From contig DLZQ01000030.1 in assembly GCA_003447295.1 (NCBI GenBank), positions 1-17,192 of the forward strand: a stretch of 17,192 nt of DNA, read 5' to 3'. Of this stretch, positions 14,245 to 17,192 are shown in pieces. The notes below the pieces were generated by a model. The model was not told the origin of the DNA, did not search any database, and was given only the letters and a program-made list of their open reading frames with translations. How positions within the stretch are numbered: position 1 is the first letter of the stretch; the number at the start of each line of letters is the position of its first letter. This DNA is from Lachnospiraceae bacterium (lineage in GTDB: Bacteria > Bacillota > Clostridia > Lachnospirales > Lachnospiraceae). Both the position numbers and the translations under genes were made by a program.

Positions 14245-14273
14245 AAATTAGCACACTTTTTCGGTTTTGTCAA
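14245..14273 (-). promoter_or_regulatory. Promoter of leader B
   Basis: TTGACA (14273-14268), 17-bp spacer, TAATTT (14250-14245) on the minus strand, then CTGAGTAGGTTGAGAC. This matches leader A's CTGTGTAGCTTGAAAC at the same offset. Start expected near 14238. Confidence 0.82.
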
Positions 14274-14307
14274 GAGGATGGGCGGTTTTGGGGGAACAGG
14301 CTTTTCT

Positions 14308-14649
14308 CTATGCCTGTTCACACTCAATGCGGAAAATATAGTAGCAGGCAAAATTACCAAAAATCTTCCGATCCGCTTCCAGCTTGCTGATGTCAGGAAC
14401 GCTCACCCCGTTGTTCTGTAGATAACGGAAATAGATACGGACACTGTCCATGAACCGGTTGTGCTGACTGGTGCGGTAGCTGTCGTTCTCGGCTTTCTCT
14501 TCTCTGCTCATTTCACTGAACCGATACCGCATCGTTGCATACTTGTAGGCAAACTCTTTTACATCTGCATACAGTTCTGCGGCGGTCTCGTCCTTTTCCT
14601 TCTGCGCTTCCAGTACCTGATATACTTCCTCAAACTTCTCTAATTCCAT
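14308..14649 (-). CDS. Hypothetical helical protein of the mobile element
   Basis: A 113-residue protein I do not recognise. AAAGGAG lies about eight bases before the ATG at 14649. It is highly charged and predicted mostly helical (MELEKFEEVYQVLEAQKEKDETAAELYADVK in the first third; RYRFSEMSREEKAEN and RFMDSVRIYFRYLQNNG in the middle). The C-terminal part is more hydrophobic (IFGNFACYYIFRIECEQA). No catalytic motif, signal peptide or membrane segment is seen. Its stop is about 35 bp before the leader B promoter, so leader B T1 could also serve as its terminator. A short basic reading frame overlaps its start by 10 bp, allowing coupled translation if that frame is real. Confidence 0.75.
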   Translation of the reverse strand: MELEKFEEVYQVLEAQKEKDETAAELYADVKEFAYKYATMRYRFSEMSREEKAENDSYRTSQHNRFMDSVRIYFRYLQNNGVSVPDISKLEADRKIFGNFACYYIFRIECEQA

Positions 14650-14867
14650 GTTGCTTTCTCCTTTCGCTTTCCCTTACTTTTATCCTGTATTTTATTATGA
14701 ATGTTCCGACACAGGATGTCAAATATTCTTCCTACAACCACTCGTTGGTACAACTGTTTTTTATCGAGCCTTTCTTCTCTGCTTATCTTTTGGAAAATGA
14801 TTTTGTGAAAAATAAGTCTGCCGTAAGGTGCAGTTTCCCTTATTTTTAGGTCTCTTTTCAAAAGCAT
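14640..14867 (-). CDS. Possible small basic protein overlapping the next gene
   Basis: A 75-codon frame rich in Lys and Arg (MLLKRDLKIRE at the start, KIQDKSKGKRKEKATWN at the end). Its stop overlaps the 113-residue gene's start by 10 bp, which would suit coupling. However, the ribosome site is poor and the ribosome site of the next gene lies inside it. Composition alone does not separate it from non-coding DNA. It could be a DNA- or RNA-binding peptide, or simply the leader of the 113-residue gene. Confidence 0.3.
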   Translation of the reverse strand: MLLKRDLKIRETAPYGRLIFHKIIFQKISREERLDKKQLYQRVVVGRIFDILCRNIHNKIQDKSKGKRKEKATWN

Positions 14868-14880
14868 TTTTCATTCTCTT

Positions 14881-15025
14881 ACATCGCAGATGTGACAAGC
14901 TATGCTTGTTTCAGGGCACCCGCAGGAACGTCCGGTGGACGTTTCAAGGGCAAGCGCAGCGCAGTAAGATGTTGCGTCGGCTATGCCGACCGCAGCGAAG
15001 CTGCGTCACAACCTCTTATGCCCTT
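14881..15025. repeat. Cluster of perfect three-base-loop hairpins
   Basis: Five perfect inverted repeats with 3-base loops follow each other: ACATC-gca-GATGT (14881-14893), ACAAGC-tat-GCTTGT (14895-14909), AACGTCC-ggt-GGACGTT (14927-14943), GTCGGC-tat-GCCGAC (14976-14990) and CGCAGC-gaa-GCTGCG (14991-15005). The last two are enclosed by AAGGGCA/TGCCCTT, TAAGA/TCTTA and GTTG/CAAC pairs (14946-15025), giving a multi-branched fold about 80 nt long that pairs slightly better as minus-strand RNA. It has no gene of its own. Candidates are an origin of transfer, a single-strand origin or a structured RNA. Confidence 0.75.
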
Positions 15026-15100
15026 TTTGCTTTCCGGAGCCTTTAGCGGAGAAAGCAATGAGATTTCTGCGAAAACCCCGTAACCATGCGGGTTTGAGCC

Positions 15101-15280
15101 TGTAAACGAGCCGTCAGAATATTGGCACTTTTCTGTAAACATTGTTTACAGCTGTAAACGAGAGTGCCAGAACGCCCGTAAAACGGGCATTTTTTAAGTG
15201 AACTTGTTTACAAGCCGTGGGGGTCTGTGACGACGTGTAAACGGGACGTTATTTGCAAAATTTGTAAACAATGTTTACAA
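15101..15280. repeat. Array of TGTAAAC sites, direct and inverted
   Basis: Eight TGTAAAC/GTTTACA heptamers lie in 180 bp, at about 15101, 15134, 15144 (inverted), 15153, 15205 (inverted), 15236, 15263 and 15274 (inverted). Two form dyads, CTGTAAACATTGTTTACAG (15133-15151) and TTGTAAACAATGTTTACAA (15262-15280), whose cores are reverse complements. The first group is framed by TGGCACT/AGTGCCA (15123-15129, 15163-15169). This looks like a multi-site operator or an iteron array. The rest of the gene-free stretch up to 15430 holds small hairpins such as GTTCCC-TTAC-GGGAAC near 15345. Confidence 0.8.
15174..15195 (+). terminator. Plus-strand hairpin terminator inside the repeat array
   Basis: GCCCGT-AAA-ACGGGC is followed by ATTTTTT on the plus strand. 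No plus-strand gene precedes it in the element, so it implies an unannotated short plus-strand transcript from the hairpin/repeat region, perhaps an antisense or structural RNA. Confidence 0.6.
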
Positions 15281-15430
15281 GAAAGTTCTTTACGCAGACC
15301 TTAGACTGCACCGTAAGGTTCTGCGCAGCTTGTTCTAAAAAATAAGTTCCCTTACGGGAACCTTCTAAAAATATGCGACCGCTGCCGGTCGTTCTGTGCA
15401 TCGTGTCATGCCAAAGGTGAACCATTCTCT

Positions 15431-15707
15431 GTACCGGTTTCCGCCCAGATGTGGGTCAATCTTGGGCGCATATTGGTACACAAGTGCAGGAAAACCTGTC
15501 CTTTCCTTTTTGGTGCAATGATTGTACCAAGTCTGGGACTGTTTTGGTACATCATTGTTCCATTTTGGGGTATCTGTTTTTCTGTTCCACTTCTGGTATA
15601 GGAAATGTACCAAAATAAACCCAAAAGTGGTACATTCTCTGCCCCGGAAAAGTTCATCCCAGACCTGGTACAATCCGTGGCTCATTCTGCGCCCAAAGAT
15701 GGTACAT
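15431..15707. repeat. Array of GTACCA/TGGTAC sites
   Basis: Eight GTAC-centred sites (cores near 15431, 15476, 15525, 15547, 15607, 15629, 15668 and 15702), nearly all GTACCA or TGGTAC with flanking A/T. Two pairs are inverted and spaced 22 bp: GTACCAA...TTGGTAC at 15524-15550 and GTACCA...TGGTAC at 15607-15632. On the minus strand several units share a longer pattern, GGGCAG-n-AATGTACCA-n-CTTTGGG. Open frames here on both strands carry these repeats and lack ribosome sites, so I treat the region as non-coding, probably protein-binding DNA. Confidence 0.7.
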
Positions 15708-15758
15708 TACCTGCCCAAAAAAATGGGCGGTCTTTCGGCTGCCCGTAGATTCTTTATT

Positions 15759-16064
15759 CTAAATAAAATTATATACCTTTTTCCGTGAACGCTTTCTGAG
15801 TCTTGCCGTCACATATATGATCTGAAATTCTGTGTTCCACTTCTTGATATTTGTCGCCACAAAGACCGTCATCACAACGGTAAAGATTGTCATGCTAAGG
15901 CTTGTGCAAAACAGACACTCCAAATACTTTGCTGCCAGTACTCCCGCAAGAACCATTCTGACCGGAACGGGTACTGCAAGAAGAATCTGTAATAACGTTC
16001 TCTCCGTCAGACAGAACAGGACAATCCATAAGTCTCTGATACCTGAAAGCATTCTCTTCTTCAT
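15759..16064 (-). CDS. Small two-span membrane protein, function unknown
   Basis: A 101-residue protein. The start at 16064 is chosen for AAGGAGTG upstream; the open frame extends further but would cross the toxin terminator. A basic N-terminus (MKKRMLSGIRDLW) is followed by hydrophobic stretches at about 13-50 (LLQILLAVPVPVRMVLAGVLAAKY) and about 52-73 (CTSLSMTIFTVVMTVFVATN). It ends in a very basic tail (ARLRKRSRKKVYNFI). This fits a small inner-membrane protein with both ends inside. No family is recognised. It lies just downstream of the toxin-antitoxin terminator and before the GTACCA array. The role could be in the element's maintenance or transfer, but nothing in the sequence proves this. 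Confidence 0.7.
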   Translation of the reverse strand: MKKRMLSGIRDLWIVLFCLTERTLLQILLAVPVPVRMVLAGVLAAKYLECLFCTSLSMTIFTVVMTVFVATNIKKWNTEFQIIYVTARLRKRSRKKVYNFI

Positions 16065-16111
16065 ATTTGCCACACTCCTTCCAAGCACCCTGTCGGCAGT
16101 CCGGTGGACTG

Positions 16112-16139
16112 CAAAAAAAGAACCTGCAAAAGCAGGTTC
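16112..16139 (-). terminator. Terminator of the toxin-antitoxin operon
   Basis: GAACCTGC-TTTT-GCAGGTTC, a perfect 8-bp stem, followed by seven T residues on the minus strand, one base after the toxin stop codon. A second hairpin, GCAGTCC-ggt-GGACTGC, abuts it at 16096-16112. Confidence 0.9.
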
Positions 16140-16140
16140 C

Positions 16141-16473
16141 TTAAATGAGTGAAAATCCTTGTCGAAGAATGGTGTTCCAGTTGCTTTTTTGATAAAGAAA
16201 ACGTACAATGATTACCACCTTCTTGTCTTCGTCTATGGTATAAAACGCAAGATAATTGTTTACCATAATAAATCGGATTCCCCACCCAGCCAAAACAGGA
16301 TCATCCACCAGCTGTAGTTTTTCCGGCATCTGGGTCAGTTCGCCGATTTTTTCCGTTGCAACATCCAGCAGATGGTCTGCTGCCTGTGGGTTCTTCAAGA
16401 CAAATTCGATGTAATCTGCTGCTTTCGCAATGTCATGCTCCGCAGTTTTGGTGATGTGTACCTGATAATTCAT
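16141..16473 (-). CDS. RelE/ParE-family toxin
   Basis: A 110-residue type II toxin. The N-terminal strand and helices (YQVHITKTAEHDIAKAADYI, about 3-22; NPQAADHLLDVATEKIGEL, about 28-46; then MPEKL) and the C-terminal sheet (GIRFIMVNNYLAFYTID at 65-81, VVIIVRFLYQKSNW at 86-99) follow the RelE/ParE plan. The family either cuts mRNA on the ribosome or poisons gyrase; which applies here cannot be told from motifs alone. The ATG overlaps the antitoxin stop by 4 bp, so it is made only when the antitoxin is translated. A strong terminator follows. In a mobile element it probably stabilises inheritance. Confidence 0.9.
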   Translation of the reverse strand: MNYQVHITKTAEHDIAKAADYIEFVLKNPQAADHLLDVATEKIGELTQMPEKLQLVDDPVLAGWGIRFIMVNNYLAFYTIDEDKKVVIIVRFLYQKSNWNTILRQGFSLI

Positions 16474-16733
16474 CTTCTGCGGCGGCTCCGAATGTCAGCC
16501 ATGGCTTCTTGGAACGGTCTGGTATTGCCAGTGGCAATATCATCCATTCCTTCCTTAATCTGGCTATATAGTTCAAAGCGGCTGGTTAATTCTTCGTATG
16601 CCTCAATGCTCATTACAGCAAGGTCACCTTTTCCATTCTTCGTAATAAAAACAGGTTCCGGGTAGTTATGACAGTAGGTCGATATTTCATTATAATTGTT
16701 CCGCAAGTCAGCACTTGATTTAATGGTCGGCAT
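16470..16733 (-). CDS. Phd/YefM-family antitoxin
   Basis: An 87-residue antitoxin starting at 16733, where AAGGAGG is ideally spaced; the longer open frame is rejected. The N-terminal 50 residues match the Phd/YefM DNA-binding fold (MPTIKSSADLRNNYNEIS; PVFITKNGKGDLAVMSIEAYEEL). The C-terminal part (LYSQIKEGMDDIATGNTRPFQEAMADI) would be the toxin-binding tail that becomes ordered on contact. Such antitoxins repress their own promoter with the toxin as corepressor. The consensus promoter at 16761-16789 is directly upstream, so autoregulation is expected. The gene overlaps the toxin by 4 bp. Confidence 0.92.
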   Translation of the reverse strand: MPTIKSSADLRNNYNEISTYCHNYPEPVFITKNGKGDLAVMSIEAYEELTSRFELYSQIKEGMDDIATGNTRPFQEAMADIRSRRRR

Positions 16734-16760
16734 AAAAGCACCTCCTTCTGTGATAGTAAA

Positions 16761-16789
16761 ATTATACACAAATTTTGTTATGCAGTCAA
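16761..16789 (-). promoter_or_regulatory. Promoter of the toxin-antitoxin operon
   Basis: TTGACT (16789-16784), 17-bp spacer, TATAAT (16766-16761) on the minus strand, with start near 16754, about 20 bp before the antitoxin ATG. This short leader is typical of autoregulated toxin-antitoxin operons. Confidence 0.85.
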
Positions 16790-16836
16790 TGGAGTATGCT
16801 ATTATTCTTTGCGGTATGCTTTTCCTTATTCCTCTG

Positions 16837-17013
16837 TCAACAATCCTCTCTCGCACACACGGTCTCAATGTCAGCACTCAAAATATCGAAATGGCAGTCC
16901 TCACATTGCAGTAAGATATTTTCGGGGTTATCTTCCTCACCCTCGAACGTGACTTTTACATTATGCCCCATGTGCTTCTGTAGAGCATTCCATAAGTCCA
17001 TATCTCGATCCAT
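16837..17013 (-). CDS. Small CxxC protein, function unknown
   Basis: A 58-residue protein on the minus strand, from ATG at 17013 to TGA at 16839-16837. It starts MDRDMDLWNALQKHMGHNV and continues KVTFEGEEDNPENILLQCEDC, with CEDCH as a possible half zinc site and a further VCAREDC at the end. Its acidic, well-mixed composition is protein-like, and small proteins of this look occur in clostridial mobile elements; I cannot name a family. The ribosome site is weak (GGTAAAG). A 43-codon frame (17092-16961, starting MSFWVCCTDRVQ) overlaps it in another frame without a ribosome site; one of the two is probably not translated. It precedes the toxin-antitoxin promoter. Confidence 0.6.
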   Translation of the reverse strand: MDRDMDLWNALQKHMGHNVKVTFEGEEDNPENILLQCEDCHFDILSADIETVCAREDC

Positions 17014-17068
17014 AATTCTTTACCATTCTGTCTAACGACAGCCTTTCTTTTTCGTATTGCACCCGGTC

Positions 17069-17185
17069 TGTACAGCAGACCCAAAAGGACATGGTAAAAG
17101 TCTTGGGTTGAAACTAAAAAAGGCTTACGCCTTATGGCGTTCGCCTCTTTTAGTTAGCTCTTAAAGCTAATTTCATCGTTTCAAT
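17069..17185 (-). ncRNA. Structured RNA at window edge, possible third leader
   Basis: Read on the minus strand, TTGAAAC (17185-17179) and GTTTCAA (17113-17107) close a three-way junction. Inside are TTAGCT/AGCTAA and a long arm ACTAAAA...TTTTAGT capped by two small hairpins (GGCG-aac-GCC, GGC-gtaa-GCC), the arm ending in a T-run. Further along is GGTCTG-ctgta-CAGACC (17069-17085). The 5' sequence TGTGTATTGAAAC resembles the start of leaders A and B, so the promoter would lie just outside the window. There is no MYVS leader ORF and no clear second terminator, so the relationship is uncertain. Confidence 0.45.
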
Positions 17186-17192
17186 ACACACT

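Larger units (their letters stand above)
8612..17192. mobile_element. Integrated replicative mobile element, recombinase end (partial)
   Basis: From just past the terminator at 8578-8611 to the window end, gene content switches to that of an integrative element. It includes a large serine recombinase at the end, a P4-type helicase/primase with an iteron-like origin, an excisionase-like protein, a toxin-antitoxin pair and several small unknown genes. Long stretches of repeats and hairpins separate them. No relaxase, type IV coupling protein or conjugation gene is visible, so this is either the recombination/replication end of a conjugative element or a smaller mobilisable one. The left boundary is approximate because the attachment core cannot be seen without the other end. 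Confidence 0.75.

Noticed and set aside
15365..15788. Open frames on both strands through the GTACCA repeat region (about 80-106 codons)
   Set aside because: They lack ribosome sites, exist on both strands at once, and their peptides simply reflect the GTACCA repeats (recurring VYQ, WYN, LYQ). I treat the stretch as non-coding repeat DNA.
17100..17192. CRISPR-like repeat at the right edge (GTTTCAA motifs)
   Set aside because: Only one inverted pair of the motif is present, with no regular spacers. The bases are better explained as the closing stem of a structured RNA.

Overview
The window looks like chromosomal DNA of an anaerobic gut-type Firmicute, most likely a Lachnospiraceae-like Clostridium relative. 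The clues are strong AGGAGG-type ribosome sites, TTGACA-N17-TATAAT promoters, a rubredoxin-fused flavoprotein, a clostridial Crp/Fnr regulator, a DUF4015 lipoprotein and a large serine recombinase. It splits into a chromosomal part (1 to about 8.6 kb) and the recombinase-bearing end of an integrated mobile element (about 8.6 kb to the window end, continuing beyond it).

Chromosomal part. A redox block comes first: a small cysteine-motif protein, a [4Fe-4S] protein, a cupin and a divergent Crp/Fnr-family regulator. Two near-identical palindromes (TGTTGg/t-N4-CCAACA) lie with their centres 32 bp upstream of the -10 hexamers of the Fe-S operon and the cupin gene. That is the -41.5 position typical of Crp/Fnr activation, so the block reads as a compact regulon. 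Next comes L-lactate dehydrogenase with a high-molecular-weight rubredoxin (flavin reductase plus rubredoxin) behind a consensus promoter. A four-gene operon follows on the minus strand: membrane GGDEF protein, Gfo/Idh/MocA oxidoreductase, DUF4015 lipoprotein and a short anchored extracytoplasmic protein.

Mobile element. Reading in the direction of transcription (minus strand, right to left), it holds a structured RNA at the window edge, a 58-residue CxxC protein, a Phd/YefM-RelE/ParE toxin-antitoxin pair and a small membrane protein. Then comes about 1.1 kb of mostly non-coding DNA packed with repeats: GTACCA sites, TGTAAAC sites and a cluster of perfect three-base-loop hairpins. Two small unknown genes follow, then an AT-rich iteron region (TGATAA and CTACAGT repeats) that looks like a replication origin. 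It lies just upstream of a P4-type SF3 helicase/primase gene. That gene is translationally coupled to a protein with an excisionase-like C-terminus, followed by a SHOCT-like small protein and the serine recombinase.

The most striking observation is a pair of homologous promoter-leader modules, one before the helicase gene (transcript start near 13380) and one before the 83-residue gene (near 14238). Both have TTGACA-N17-(-10), then the same start-site sequence, a terminator hairpin at the extreme 5' end, a short leader ORF starting Met-Tyr-Val-Ser, and a second terminator. Competing pairings connect the segments (0:1, 1:2, 2:3). This looks like a duplicated attenuation system controlling replication and accessory functions of the element. 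A possible third copy begins at the window's right edge. I do not recognise it as a described RNA family, but no database search was possible.
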